Positions 29,381-38,408 of a stretch of 64,000 bases of DNA are shown piece by piece. Below the pieces are notes generated by a model. The model worked only from the letters and a program-made list of their open reading frames with translations. It made no database searches and had not been told where the DNA came from. Every line of letters begins with the position of its first letter. Positions within the stretch are counted from its first letter, which is position 1. Both the position numbers and the translations under genes were made by a program. The stretch comes from Candidatus Stoquefichus massiliensis AP9. GTDB lineage: Bacteria > Bacillota_I > Bacilli_A > Erysipelotrichales > Coprobacillaceae. Where the stretch lies: contig NZ_HG005288.1 in assembly GCF_000455285.1 (NCBI RefSeq), forward strand, positions 13,395-77,394, in the 5' to 3' direction.

Positions 29381-29390
29381 CTCTTTCTTA

Positions 29391-29702
29391 TTAAACTGTA
29401 ACCTTAACAGGTTGACCATCTGGTCCAGGTGTTTCATTTAAATAAGTCGAAATTTTTTCTCTTGTTTCTTGATTACTTACAACACAAGCAGAGACTTTTT
29501 TTGCTTCTCCTTCAACAAGAGCATTCGCAAACCCAGAGCAACCAGGATATCCACATCCACCACAGTTTGCACCAGGAAGCATTTCCATAACTTCACCAAT
29601 ACGATTATCTTCTTCAACAATGAGATACTTATTAGCAATACCTAAAATCGCACCCAAAACCGCACCAATGGCTAACAATGATAAAATAGCATTTATATTC
29701 AT
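29391..29702 (-). CDS. rnfB: Truncated RnfB: membrane anchor plus one Fe-S domain
   Basis: A 103-residue RnfB-like protein. One N-terminal helix (residues 3-24) is followed by the family's Fe-S domain with Cys 47, 50, 55 and 73 (NCGGCGYPGCSGFA). Standard RnfB proteins continue into a ferredoxin domain with at least two more 4Fe-4S clusters. Here the chain ends in a Pro/Gly-rich tail after about 25 residues. No downstream frame restores a ferredoxin domain: the terminator follows. AAGGAGGA precedes ATG 29702. The subunit that receives ferredoxin electrons may therefore need a separate partner. Confidence 0.9.
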   Translation of the reverse strand: MNINAILSLLAIGAVLGAILGIANKYLIVEEDNRIGEVMEMLPGANCGGCGYPGCSGFANALVEGEAKKVSACVVSNQETREKISTYLNETPGPDGQPVKVTV

Positions 29703-29703
29703 A

Positions 29704-29877
29704 TTAGTCTTCCTCCTTATGATGAGCAGAGTTGTGAGAACAAGCAATATTATTGCACCCACCACACTCACTCAAATCCTCACACCCCTCAGGTTTAGGC
29801 GTGTTTTTATTTAATAAATATGTTCCAATAAAGACAGCAACCAATAGTCCCATCCAAATAAAAGCCCAAATATTCAT
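29704..29877 (-). CDS. 57-residue Cys-rich membrane protein between rnfA and rnfB
   Basis: It starts at ATG 29877, overlapping the rnfA stop (TAATG), and stops one base before the rnfB start. One membrane helix (about residues 4-22) is followed by a Cys cluster with Cys 32, 38, 41 and 46 (CEDLSECGGCNNIAC), then a His/Asp/Glu tail. The layout resembles small FeoB-associated Cys-rich proteins, but the position in an rnf operon suggests an Fe-S or metal-carrying accessory subunit. Translation is coupled on both sides, so it is very likely real. The function is inferred. Confidence 0.85.
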   Translation of the reverse strand: MNIWAFIWMGLLVAVFIGTYLLNKNTPKPEGCEDLSECGGCNNIACSHNSAHHKEED

Positions 29878-30449
29878 TAAACAAGACCTGCGATTCCGGC
29901 AAGAGCACATGCCATAAGACCAGCAGTAATTAATGCAATTGGTGTTCCTTTAAAACTTTCAGGAACATTTGCAATTTCTAATCTTTCTCTAATTGTTGCA
30001 AAAACATAAATAACAATTGTAAATCCAATAGGTACAGCCAAACCAGCAACTGCTGCTTGCATAAGATTGTATCCAGCGCTGATATTATCCAAAGCAACAC
30101 CTAATACTGCACAGTTTGTTGTAATTAATGGTAAATAAACACCCATTGATTTATAAATTTCTGGACTTGTCTTCTTTAAGAACATTTCAACAAATTGAAC
30201 CAAAGAAGCAATAACCAAAATAAATGTAATCAAATCTAAATAAGTAATTTCTAGTGGTTCTAATACAAAATTGTATAAGCACCAAGTTACAATTGATGCA
30301 ACAAAGATAACAAATGTAACAGCATATCCCATGTTCAAAGCATTTTTAGGTTTCTTAGAAACACCTAATAATGGACAAACAGCATAGAATTTACTTAATA
30401 CAACGTTATTCACAAATGTTAATCCAATAAATAAACTGACTAATTCCAT
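29877..30449 (-). CDS. rnfA: Rnf complex subunit A
   Basis: Integral membrane subunit (190 residues, six helices) of the Rnf complex, which couples reduced ferredoxin to NAD+ reduction with ion pumping. FVNNVVLSKFYAVCPLLGVSKK is the conserved Cys-bearing N-terminal part, and LITTNCAVLGVAL is the second Cys motif, repeated in RnfE as IVVNCIILGRAE. RnfA and RnfE are homologous and inserted in opposite orientation. The stop overlaps the start of the small Cys-rich gene. Confidence 0.96.
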   Translation of the reverse strand: MELVSLFIGLTFVNNVVLSKFYAVCPLLGVSKKPKNALNMGYAVTFVIFVASIVTWCLYNFVLEPLEITYLDLITFILVIASLVQFVEMFLKKTSPEIYKSMGVYLPLITTNCAVLGVALDNISAGYNLMQAAVAGLAVPIGFTIVIYVFATIRERLEIANVPESFKGTPIALITAGLMACALAGIAGLV

Positions 30450-30450
30450 A

Positions 30451-31101
30451 CTATTTTACCTCCGCTTTCTTTGCTTTGTTTTCTTTTCTTACTCTTAAGA
30501 ATTGAATAAAAGCAAGGATACAACCTAAAGTGATAAATGCACCTGCAGGTTGTGTAAATAATGAGATTGCATAATCACTAAAAATCTTTAAATCAAAAAT
30601 TACTTGACTAGCATCAAAAGGATTATATAAAGATAAACCTCCAGTACCAATTAATTCTCTAAAGAATGAAATCACAACAACTGCAAAAGTATATCCTAAC
30701 CCCATTCCAATCGCATCCAATAATGAATCAATGACACCATTCTTAGAAGCAAAACTTTCTGCTCTTCCAAGAATAATACAATTCACAACAATTAATGGAA
30801 TGAAAACACCTAATGATTCATATAAAGCAGGTGTATAAGCATTCATTAACATTTGCACACATTTAACCAATGTTGCAATAATCACAATGAAAACAGGAAT
30901 TCTGATTTCACTTGGAATAATCTTTCTTAATAATGAAATAATCACATTACTCATAATTAAGACACAAATAACAGCCATCCCCATACCAATTGCATTGGTA
31001 AGTGTTGTCGTAATTGCTAGAGCTGAACATAGACCTAACAATAAGACAAAGATTGGGTTTTCAACAAATAAACCTTTTTTGAAAATATCAAATTTTTTCA
31101 T
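30451..31101 (-). CDS. rnfE: Rnf complex subunit E
   Basis: A 216-residue integral membrane subunit. ENPIFVLLLGLCSALAITTTL near the N-terminus is the RnfE signature, and IVVNCIILGRAESFASKNG carries the Cys that, with RnfA, holds a membrane 2Fe-2S cluster. One base separates it from rnfA. A Lys-rich tail ends in the cytoplasm. Confidence 0.96.
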   Translation of the reverse strand: MKKFDIFKKGLFVENPIFVLLLGLCSALAITTTLTNAIGMGMAVICVLIMSNVIISLLRKIIPSEIRIPVFIVIIATLVKCVQMLMNAYTPALYESLGVFIPLIVVNCIILGRAESFASKNGVIDSLLDAIGMGLGYTFAVVVISFFRELIGTGGLSLYNPFDASQVIFDLKIFSDYAISLFTQPAGAFITLGCILAFIQFLRVRKENKAKKAEVK

Positions 31102-31113
31102 CTATGTTCCCTC

Positions 31114-31647
31114 CTATTTAAAATTTGCTTCATAATGTGCAACTGCCTGAGAAATTCCATCTACAACTGCACTTGATGAAATTGTTGCACCAGAAATTGT
31201 ATCAATTCCATCACCAATATTTTTTCCAACAATACCACTCTTAAATTCTGGATCTCCTACTTTAGAACCAAAGTTTGGAGTTTCTCCACTTATATCAAGC
31301 GTTTCAAAACCTTTATAAGTTCCATCTTGATCTAAAGCAATTAAAAATTTGATTGGAGTACCTGCTCCACCATATCCTACAACGCTACATTTATAAACAT
31401 AACCTTTTGCTGACCCACCACTACTTGCTTCGTAAACGCCTTCTATTGCAGGATAATCTGCCAAGTTTGTTTCAACAGCTTTAAATTCTTCGCCAGCTGT
31501 ATAGATTTTGACAAGATTCTCTTTCTCGCTTGCAATTTTTGCTTCCTGAATAATAGGATCAGTCATTTCATAAACGAACGACAAAGCTGCACCAGAAAGT
31601 CCAGCAACAACTGCAAGGAAAAGAGCCAATGTTATAATTTTTTTCAT
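31114..31647 (-). CDS. rnfG: Rnf complex subunit G (covalent FMN)
   Basis: A 177-residue subunit with one N-terminal helix and an extracytoplasmic FMN-binding domain. DTISGATISSSAVVDGI near residue 155 has the S/T-G-A-T motif to which FMN is attached through a phosphoester (by ApbE, whose gene is not in the window). The standard length is about 180-210. It overlaps neither neighbour and sits in operon order C-D-G-E-A-(small)-B. Confidence 0.95.
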   Translation of the reverse strand: MKKIITLALFLAVVAGLSGAALSFVYEMTDPIIQEAKIASEKENLVKIYTAGEEFKAVETNLADYPAIEGVYEASSGGSAKGYVYKCSVVGYGGAGTPIKFLIALDQDGTYKGFETLDISGETPNFGSKVGDPEFKSGIVGKNIGDGIDTISGATISSSAVVDGISQAVAHYEANFK

Positions 31648-31658
31648 AAATTATTCAC

Positions 31659-33509
31659 CTATTTCGTAGCTGCAATTGCTTTTCTAATTGCAGTGACGAT
31701 TCCTTTCGTTGTCATTGTTGCTCCTGTTGATGTATCAACACCATCAATATCAGCATATTTGAATGGCTGAGCTAAATATTTATCATAGAATGCCTTAGCT
31801 TTTACTGAAGCTTTATCAGTACCATGAACAAGTTCAGCGCCATAGTATTCAGTTTCACCAGATGCATCTATAAATTCAATCTTTGTAACTGTTTCTTTTG
31901 CTTTATCAATTGTGATTTTCATTTTCATCGGTTTATCTGTACTATATCCTGTTTCACTAATAGTATAAACATAAGTATCCCCTTTGACTTCACGTTCCAT
32001 TTGTGACATCACAATAGCACCTTTAATAGCATTCACAATACCTTTTGTTGTCATAGTTGCACCAGTTTTTGTATCTACACCATCAAGATCACTTGTCTTA
32101 AATTCTGCAGCTAAATATTTGTCATAGAAAGCTTTTGCCTCAGTAGACATCTTATTTGTTCCATGAACAAGTTCAGCACCGTAGTATTCCGTTTCACCAG
32201 GAGCTTCTAAAACTTTAACAGATTGAACAGTATCACCAGAAATCTTTACTTCAATCTTCATTGGTTTGTCAGCAGTATATCCTGTTGTTTCCATAATATA
32301 ACCACCAGCAATTTCTTCTAACACTTTAAAGTTGAAAGCAGCAGCTTCTTCTTCAGCTTTTTTCTTTTCAGCTTCTTCTTTTTTCTTTGCATCTTCTGCG
32401 GCTTTTGCCTCAGCGGCTGCAATATCATTTTGGATTCCATTACCAATACCAGCAACACATCCAGCACCGATTGCTAAGCAAAGACCAACAGAAATCCATT
32501 GTTTTGCAATTCTTGTGTTTGTTCTACCAAGAATAAATGAATCAATTAATGGTGTTAACATATTCATAATCAAGATTGAGAATAAAACACCTTCAGGATA
32601 ATTTGCTTTTAAACGAATAATCATTGTTAAGAATCCTAAACAAATACCATAGATAATTTTACCAAGTGGACTCGTTGGTGATGTCACCGGATCTGTCGCC
32701 ATAAAGACAGCTCCAAAAACAGCTCCACCTAAGCATAAATGAATCAATGGATAAGTTAAAGGATCTAACCCACAGACAAGTGCAAAGATTTCACTTAAAA
32801 CAAGAATTGTTCCTAAATAGGCAAGTGGAATTCTCGCATCAAAAACACGTCTCAATACTAAAATAACTCCAACCAATAAAATTAGCCAAATACATGTTTC
32901 ACCCAGTGTTCCACCATGATTACCTAATAACAAATCAGTGAGTGTATAACTAAATCCATCTCCACCCATCCAATTTGTACTTGCTAACATTGCTGCAGGT
33001 GTTGCAGATGTTGTAATATCAATTGCTCCACCAGCACCTTTCATAGCTTCTATATAAGGTAATAATTTATCACCAAATGATAAGTGAACAATCACACGCC
33101 CTACTAAGGCAGGATTGAAAATGTTATGACCAAAACCACCAAAAACTAATTTTCCTAAGAAAATAGAAATAAATGATCCAATCGCAACAACATATAGTGG
33201 TGTTCCTATAGGTAATGTTAAAGCAAAAATAATTGATGTTACCCAAGGAAATCCATTTTTTATTTGTTCTAAAACATTTGTCTTGTGTACAAGCCCCCAT
33301 ACAGCTTCAGTTACCAAACCTACCACAATTGATACAGCATAAATCAATATAGCAGTAATCAATGGTTCATTAGATGTATAGTTATAATATAAATTGTATA
33401 ATGAATAAGCAACAATCACCAATAATCCGATTGTTAAATCTCTCATAATTCGATGTGTAGAGAGTTTTTGTTTATAATTTGGTGATGTTCTTTGTAAAGT
33501 AATCTTCAT
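31659..33509 (-). CDS. rnfD: RnfD fused to two FMN-binding domains
   Basis: A 616-residue protein, nearly twice the usual RnfD. Residues 1 to about 350 are the RnfD membrane part (SVVGLVTEAVWGL-like helices, FGGFGHNIFNPALVGRV, ITTSATPAAML at the FMN site, FMATDPVTSPTSPLGK). A charged Ala/Lys/Glu linker (about 355-388) follows. Then come two tandem FMN_bind domains (about 390-506 and 507-616), each ending in DGVDT-(K/S)-TGATMTTKGIV, the covalent flavin motif. The pair are near copies of each other (YYGAELVHGT, KAFYDKYLA in both). This adds two flavins beside RnfG. Confidence 0.95.
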   Translation of the reverse strand: MKITLQRTSPNYKQKLSTHRIMRDLTIGLLVIVAYSLYNLYYNYTSNEPLITAILIYAVSIVVGLVTEAVWGLVHKTNVLEQIKNGFPWVTSIIFALTLPIGTPLYVVAIGSFISIFLGKLVFGGFGHNIFNPALVGRVIVHLSFGDKLLPYIEAMKGAGGAIDITTSATPAAMLASTNWMGGDGFSYTLTDLLLGNHGGTLGETCIWLILLVGVILVLRRVFDARIPLAYLGTILVLSEIFALVCGLDPLTYPLIHLCLGGAVFGAVFMATDPVTSPTSPLGKIIYGICLGFLTMIIRLKANYPEGVLFSILIMNMLTPLIDSFILGRTNTRIAKQWISVGLCLAIGAGCVAGIGNGIQNDIAAAEAKAAEDAKKKEEAEKKKAEEEAAAFNFKVLEEIAGGYIMETTGYTADKPMKIEVKISGDTVQSVKVLEAPGETEYYGAELVHGTNKMSTEAKAFYDKYLAAEFKTSDLDGVDTKTGATMTTKGIVNAIKGAIVMSQMEREVKGDTYVYTISETGYSTDKPMKMKITIDKAKETVTKIEFIDASGETEYYGAELVHGTDKASVKAKAFYDKYLAQPFKYADIDGVDTSTGATMTTKGIVTAIRKAIAATK

Positions 33510-33523
33510 CTATAGCATCCTCC

Positions 33524-34831
33524 CTACGCATTCTTTCTTTTTTGAGCCAATTGTAGGCGACGTTTAGCCTTAGCCACCATATCTGTCACTTCAATCTTAC
33601 TTGGACAAATATAAGTACACATACCACATTCAACACAACGATCAGCTTCTAATTTTTCGATTAATTCCACATTAGCTGCTTTTTCACCTTGCATAATACG
33701 TACAGGCTGTAAATGAGCAGGACAATGTAAAGTACATTCACCACATTTTAAACATGGTAAAGGTTTGATATCTTCTTTTTTCATAACTGTAATGGCATTG
33801 TTATGAGAATAAATCACAAATGTATCATTCATGACTGATTTTCCCATCATAGGCCCACCACCAACTAAGAATCCATCACAATCTTCATCAATATATCCAC
33901 CAATTTTTTCAACAATATAGTTGACTGGTGTTCCAATTGCGACATCTACATTTTGTGGATTTTTCAACCCATTACCAGAGAATGTTACAACACGATGAGT
34001 AATTGGTTCACCTTTTCTAATTCCTTTAGATAAAGCAATTGCAGTTGATGAGTTATTAACAATGACACCAATTTCAGCAGGTAACTTATCATATTCTTTC
34101 TTAAATACTGTTTCTACTAAAACCCTTTCCCAACCCATTGGATAACGATCTGGGACTTCTCTTGGCTCAATGTTGTCATAATTTTTTGCTTCTTCAACTA
34201 ATAACTCCATTAAATCAGGCTTATGCTCTTTAATCGCAATAATTCCTTTTTTAGCACCAGCAGCCTTGATTAAATAATGTGTCCCATCAAACAATGCTTT
34301 GATATCTCTTTTCATTGCTAGATGATCACTTGTTAAGAATGGTTCACATTCTACACCATTAATTAAGATTGTTTCAATATTTTCAGGATGAGAATATTTG
34401 ATATAAGTTGGGAATCCTGACCCACCTAAACCAACAATTCCTAATTCCTTGATGGCATTGAAGACATCCTCCTGACTCATATGATCAGGATCATTCACAA
34501 CATAAGCTTTTACTCTCTCATTTTTATGGTCATTTTCAATAACAATATGTTGCTGTAATCGTTTTGAAGCATGCATACGTTTTTCAATTCCCTTAACTGT
34601 TCCAGAAACAGATGAATAAATAGGTACATACATACTCTTACGAGTAGCAATTTTTGTTCCTATACATACATGATCGCCTTCTTTGACATGAACGTCAAAA
34701 TCAGTAGCGACTCCTAAAACAAGGGGAATATAAACAACGTCAGGTGCTTCAATCGACAAAATAGGTTTATCTTTTGTCAAACCTTTTTGTCCATCTAATT
34801 TGACTTTTCCTTTTCCAGATAAAATCGACAT
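33524..34831 (-). CDS. rnfC: Rnf complex subunit C
   Basis: A 435-residue peripheral subunit with NADH/FMN binding and Fe-S clusters, first in the rnf operon. GLGGSGFPTYIKYSH holds the Gly-rich FMN/NADH loop, INGVECEPFLTSDH is conserved, and two 4Fe-4S motifs CLKCGECTLHCP and CVECGMCTYICP stand at about residues 365 and 405. GGAGGG precedes the ATG. A -10 TATAAT lies 30 bases upstream. Confidence 0.96.
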   Translation of the reverse strand: MSILSGKGKVKLDGQKGLTKDKPILSIEAPDVVYIPLVLGVATDFDVHVKEGDHVCIGTKIATRKSMYVPIYSSVSGTVKGIEKRMHASKRLQQHIVIENDHKNERVKAYVVNDPDHMSQEDVFNAIKELGIVGLGGSGFPTYIKYSHPENIETILINGVECEPFLTSDHLAMKRDIKALFDGTHYLIKAAGAKKGIIAIKEHKPDLMELLVEEAKNYDNIEPREVPDRYPMGWERVLVETVFKKEYDKLPAEIGVIVNNSSTAIALSKGIRKGEPITHRVVTFSGNGLKNPQNVDVAIGTPVNYIVEKIGGYIDEDCDGFLVGGGPMMGKSVMNDTFVIYSHNNAITVMKKEDIKPLPCLKCGECTLHCPAHLQPVRIMQGEKAANVELIEKLEADRCVECGMCTYICPSKIEVTDMVAKAKRRLQLAQKRKNA

Positions 34832-34860
34832 TGTATCCCTCCATATCTTTTTACTTATTC

Positions 34861-34889
34861 ATTATAACATCAACTTTTCATTTTGGGAA
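34861..34889 (-). promoter_or_regulatory. Probable promoter of the rnf operon
   Basis: TATAAT at 34861-34866 (minus strand), 17 bases from a poor -35 (TTCCCA, 34884-34889). The -10 is clear, the -35 is weak. Confidence 0.5.
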
Positions 34890-35593
34890 CCTTTTCAAGA
34901 CGCAATTTCTTATTTAGAAAACCAAAAGAAGACTTTTTTTATACGATAAATAATTATTAAGCAAGATATTGAAAAAGAATCAACAATATTTTCCAATTAT
35001 TGATTCTCTGTCACTATCTTTTATATATTTACAAATCCCGATTTTATTCTTCCTCAGTTAATAACAGCCTCATAACATCCCACACAATGTCTCTGTCATA
35101 ATCATGCTGACACTTAAAACAGCATTGACACCAAATTTTAAAGTTTTTTTCTTTAATTGTTCTTTTGACTCTTGAATGCTATCATCAACATTTCTACCAA
35201 ATATCAATCAACTAACGTTGCTTATAATAAGGTAAAGCCAAAATAATCATCATACATTCTCTTCAACTTTTAAAAACATTGCATTAGCTACTCATTCCAT
35301 ATCACTCTCAAATAGCCAAAAGCTGACTCTCTATACTTACTAACATTCAAGATAAATATACTGAAACATCCACAAAAAATAAACCTTAAAGCTTTGCCTA
35401 TTTTCTTACTTAAATACATTAATCATGTAGATACAATCATGCGTCATCCTCCTATTTTCATTTTATCAAATTTATCTAATAAATCTATATAAATATAGAC
35501 ATTAAAAACTTTTAATACTTTATTTAATCATATAACTTGATATTTTAAAGTAACTATGATAAAGTGAAGATATCAACAAGGAGGATTTAGGTT
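34890..35593. other. Long intergenic region with a hairpin and a possible decayed gene
   Basis: It holds a hairpin at 34977-35006 (GAATCAA...TTGATTC) and, on the minus strand at about 35070-35220, a stretch of coding character (DDSIQESKEQLKKKTLK followed by FGVNAVLSVSMIMTE), with stops and shifts around it and no start site. I cannot name it. The plus strand carries the RclA promoter region (TTGATA 35537-35542, candidate -10 near 35555-35565) and AAGGAGG before the rclA start. Confidence 0.4.
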
Positions 35594-36919
35594 ATGAAAC
35601 ATTATGATACAATTATTATTGGCTTTGGAAAAGGCGGAAAAACTTTAGCAGGAGAACTTGCAAAACAGGGAAAAACTGTTGCATTGATTGAAAAATCAAA
35701 AGAAATGTATGGTGGAACATGTATTAACGAAGGATGTATTCCATCAAAATCGTTAATTGTCCAAGCTGGGACGAGAGCCTATGCTGATGCAATTGTTCAA
35801 AAGGAAAACTTAATTACAAAATTACGTCAAAAAAATTATGATAAATTAGCACAATTAGATAATATTGATATTATCGATGGTACTGCAAAATTTATTGACA
35901 ATCAAACAATAGAAGTGATTGGCCAAGAAAAATTCACGGCTGATTATATCTTTATCAATACAGGATCACAATCGATTATCCCACCAATTCAAGGATTAAA
36001 AGAAACAAAACATATTTATACAAGTGCTTCAATGATGAAAGAAACACAATTACCAAAAAAACTTGCTATTATTGGTGGTGGATATATTGGTTTAGAATTT
36101 GCGAGTATGTATGCCCGCTATGGTAGTCAAGTAACAGTATTTGAATATAATCAACGCTTAGTTGGTCGTGAAGATGAAGACATTGCTTTAGAAATTCAGC
36201 ATATTCTTGAGAATCAAGGTGTTACATTCCATTTTAACAGTCAAGTTCAAAATTTATCTAATCAAGGTGAAGAAGTGATTATTCAATATCAAAAAGAAAA
36301 TTCTGATTTATCTGAACACTTTGATGCTGTCTTATTAGCAACTGGTAGAAAAGCGAATACTGCTGATCTTGGTTTAGAAAATACTGATGTAAAATTAGAT
36401 CAAAGAGGACAAGTCATTGTCAATGAATACTTACAGACAACTGTATCTCATATTTATGCTATGGGTGATGTCAAAGGTGGACTTCAATTCACATATATTT
36501 CTTTAGATGATTATCGTATTGTCAAAGATCATTTATTTGGAAATAAACAAAGAACAATTCATAATCGTGGTTATATCCCTTATTCTGTTTTCATTTCACC
36601 AACTTTTTCTCGTGTTGGATTAAGCGAACAAGAAGCTATACAACAAGGTTATGATGTCAAAGTTGCTAAGTTACCAACTGCCGCAATTCCACGTGCAAAT
36701 GTTGATGGAAAACCTGAAGGTATTTTAAAAGCCATTATTGATGCAAAGACTGATTCTATTTTAGGCTGTGTTTTGTTATGTGAGCGTAGTGAAGAAATGA
36801 TTAACTTTGTTCAATTGGCTATGAACCAAAACTTAAAATATCAAGATATTGCTAATCACATTTTTACTCATCCATCAATGAGTGAAGCTCTTAATGATTT
36901 GTTTAGTACATTCCAATAG
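35594..36919 (+). CDS. rclA: RclA-like pyridine nucleotide-disulfide oxidoreductase
   Basis: A 441-residue flavin reductase of the RclA (reactive chlorine resistance, Cu-reducing) type rather than a lipoamide dehydrogenase. IIGFGKGGKTLAGELAKQG binds FAD, the redox Cys pair is Cys43/Cys48 (GGTCINEGCIPSKSL), GGGYIGLEFASMYARYG is the NAD site, and GGLQFTYISLDDYRIV and FTHPSMSEALNDLFS are the RclA signatures. It is the same length as E. coli RclA. AAGGAGG lies well placed before the ATG. It starts a four-gene operon with thioredoxin, a CcdA-TlpA fusion and an HxlR regulator. Confidence 0.9.
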   Translation: MKHYDTIIIGFGKGGKTLAGELAKQGKTVALIEKSKEMYGGTCINEGCIPSKSLIVQAGTRAYADAIVQKENLITKLRQKNYDKLAQLDNIDIIDGTAKFIDNQTIEVIGQEKFTADYIFINTGSQSIIPPIQGLKETKHIYTSASMMKETQLPKKLAIIGGGYIGLEFASMYARYGSQVTVFEYNQRLVGREDEDIALEIQHILENQGVTFHFNSQVQNLSNQGEEVIIQYQKENSDLSEHFDAVLLATGRKANTADLGLENTDVKLDQRGQVIVNEYLQTTVSHIYAMGDVKGGLQFTYISLDDYRIVKDHLFGNKQRTIHNRGYIPYSVFISPTFSRVGLSEQEAIQQGYDVKVAKLPTAAIPRANVDGKPEGILKAIIDAKTDSILGCVLLCERSEEMINFVQLAMNQNLKYQDIANHIFTHPSMSEALNDLFSTFQ

Positions 36920-36933
36920 AAAGGAAGATTATT

Positions 36934-37245
36934 ATGTCAAAAGTATTACATCCTAATGAAAAAGAGTTTTTAGAATTATATCAAAATAGTGATTTATTAT
37001 TTATAGATTTCTTTGCAGGGTGGTGTGGACCATGCAAAATGCTTGCTCCTAATATTGATAGATTAGCCAATGAACATCCCGAAGTCACTGTTATCAAGGT
37101 TGATGTCGATCAATATCCACAGCTAGCAGCAAAATTTCATGTACAATCTATTCCTAGTTTATTTGTGGTGAAAAAAGGGAATATAACACAAAGACAATTA
37201 GGATTTATACCATATCCTGCTTTAGAAAAGATGCTAGGAGATTAA
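36934..37245 (+). CDS. Thioredoxin (second copy)
   Basis: A 103-residue thioredoxin with WCGPC at about residues 29-33 and cis-Pro in QSIPSLFVVKKG. It is similar to the copy at 18774 (FIDFFAGWCGPCKMLAP against FVDFFAQWCGPCKMLAP), but surface residues differ throughout. It follows rclA by 14 bases, with GAAAGGAAG upstream, and is followed within 3 bases by the CcdA-TlpA gene. In this position it is the likely cytoplasmic donor for CcdA, or a substrate of RclA (inference). Confidence 0.92.
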   Translation: MSKVLHPNEKEFLELYQNSDLLFIDFFAGWCGPCKMLAPNIDRLANEHPEVTVIKVDVDQYPQLAAKFHVQSIPSLFVVKKGNITQRQLGFIPYPALEKMLGD

Positions 37246-37248
37246 TTT

Positions 37249-38397
37249 GTGAATTTTATTTTAGTATTCTTTGAAGGACTTTTCTCTTTTTTCTCTCCCT
37301 GTGTCCTTCCACTGATTCCCTTATATGTTGGTTATTTATCTGGTCAGAATCACAATGAAGAAAAACCAACACGAAAAAAATTATTTTTTCTCACAACTTG
37401 TTTTATTATTGGTATTTTTATAGCTATATTTTTATTGAATGTTTCAGTTCAATTCATTAGTTCTTTCTTTAAAGAGCATATGACTCTTATAACAAGAATG
37501 GGTGGTGTCCTCATTATATTACTTGGACTCTATCAATTTGGTATATTAAAATCAAATAAATTAAGTCAAACCAAGCGTTTCTCTTTTAACAAACATTTTC
37601 CTTCCCAATTTCTATTTGCTTTTATCCTTGGTTTTACTTTTGGTTTTGCATGGACACCATGTATTGGTCCAGCACTTGCCTCAATTTTAATTCTTGGTAG
37701 CAGTTCGGGCAGTTTCTTAGTAAGTAATTTATTAGTCATCATTTATGCAATTGGTTTAACTTTACCATTCTTTATTGTAGGGTTATTCACTGATCAAGCA
37801 TTAGAATGGTTAAATAAACGTAAAAAATGGATGAATATTGCTGTGAAAGCTGGAGCTACATTACTTATTATTATTGGTATAACGATGATAACTGGTCAAA
37901 TGAATGATATTTCTAGTTATATGGGCCAAATCTCAACACCTACTGCCTCTCAAAAAGAAACTGTTGAAAAAGAACAATTTCCTTTACCCTATACATTAAA
38001 AGATCAACATAATCAAGATATTTCTTTTGCAGATTTCAAAGGGAAAGTCATTTTCTTAAACTTCTGGGCAACATGGTGTCCTCCATGTCAAGCAGAACTT
38101 CCTGAGATTCAAAAATTGTATGAAAAATATAAAAATAGTCAAGATGTTGCCATATTGACTGTCGTTCATCCTGGTGGTAGAGAAAAAAATCAAACAGAGA
38201 TTATAGAATTCTTAAATGAAAAAGGTTATAATATGCCTGTCCTCTTTGATTCTGGCGAATTATCAAGTTATTTTCAAGTCTCTAGTCTCCCAACAACATT
38301 TATGATTGATGAAAATGGAAAACCATATGGCTATGCCATTGGACAATTGAACTTAGAAATTATGGAATCAATGATTAAAGAGGTCAAAGAAAAGTGA
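37249..38397 (+). CDS. CcdA-TlpA fusion: membrane thiol electron carrier
   Basis: A 382-residue fusion. Residues 1-220 are a CcdA/DsbD-type core of six helices with FFSPCVLPLIPLY and FAWTPCIGPALA, whose Cys pass electrons across the membrane. Residues 240-382 are an extracytoplasmic TlpA-like thioredoxin domain with NFWATWCPPCQAELPEI and a cis-Pro loop SSLPTTFM. It starts with GTG 37249, AGGAG eight bases upstream, 3 bases after the trx stop. It probably carries electrons from cytoplasmic thioredoxin to an outer thiol target. Confidence 0.93.
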   Translation: MNFILVFFEGLFSFFSPCVLPLIPLYVGYLSGQNHNEEKPTRKKLFFLTTCFIIGIFIAIFLLNVSVQFISSFFKEHMTLITRMGGVLIILLGLYQFGILKSNKLSQTKRFSFNKHFPSQFLFAFILGFTFGFAWTPCIGPALASILILGSSSGSFLVSNLLVIIYAIGLTLPFFIVGLFTDQALEWLNKRKKWMNIAVKAGATLLIIIGITMITGQMNDISSYMGQISTPTASQKETVEKEQFPLPYTLKDQHNQDISFADFKGKVIFLNFWATWCPPCQAELPEIQKLYEKYKNSQDVAILTVVHPGGREKNQTEIIEFLNEKGYNMPVLFDSGELSSYFQVSSLPTTFMIDENGKPYGYAIGQLNLEIMESMIKEVKEK

Positions 38398-38408
38398 GGT
38401 AATTGATT

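Noticed and set aside
32332-32601. Plus-strand frame rich in Ala, Ser and Phe within rnfD
   Set aside because: Shadow of the Ala/Lys/Glu-rich linker of rnfD on the other strand; no ribosome site.
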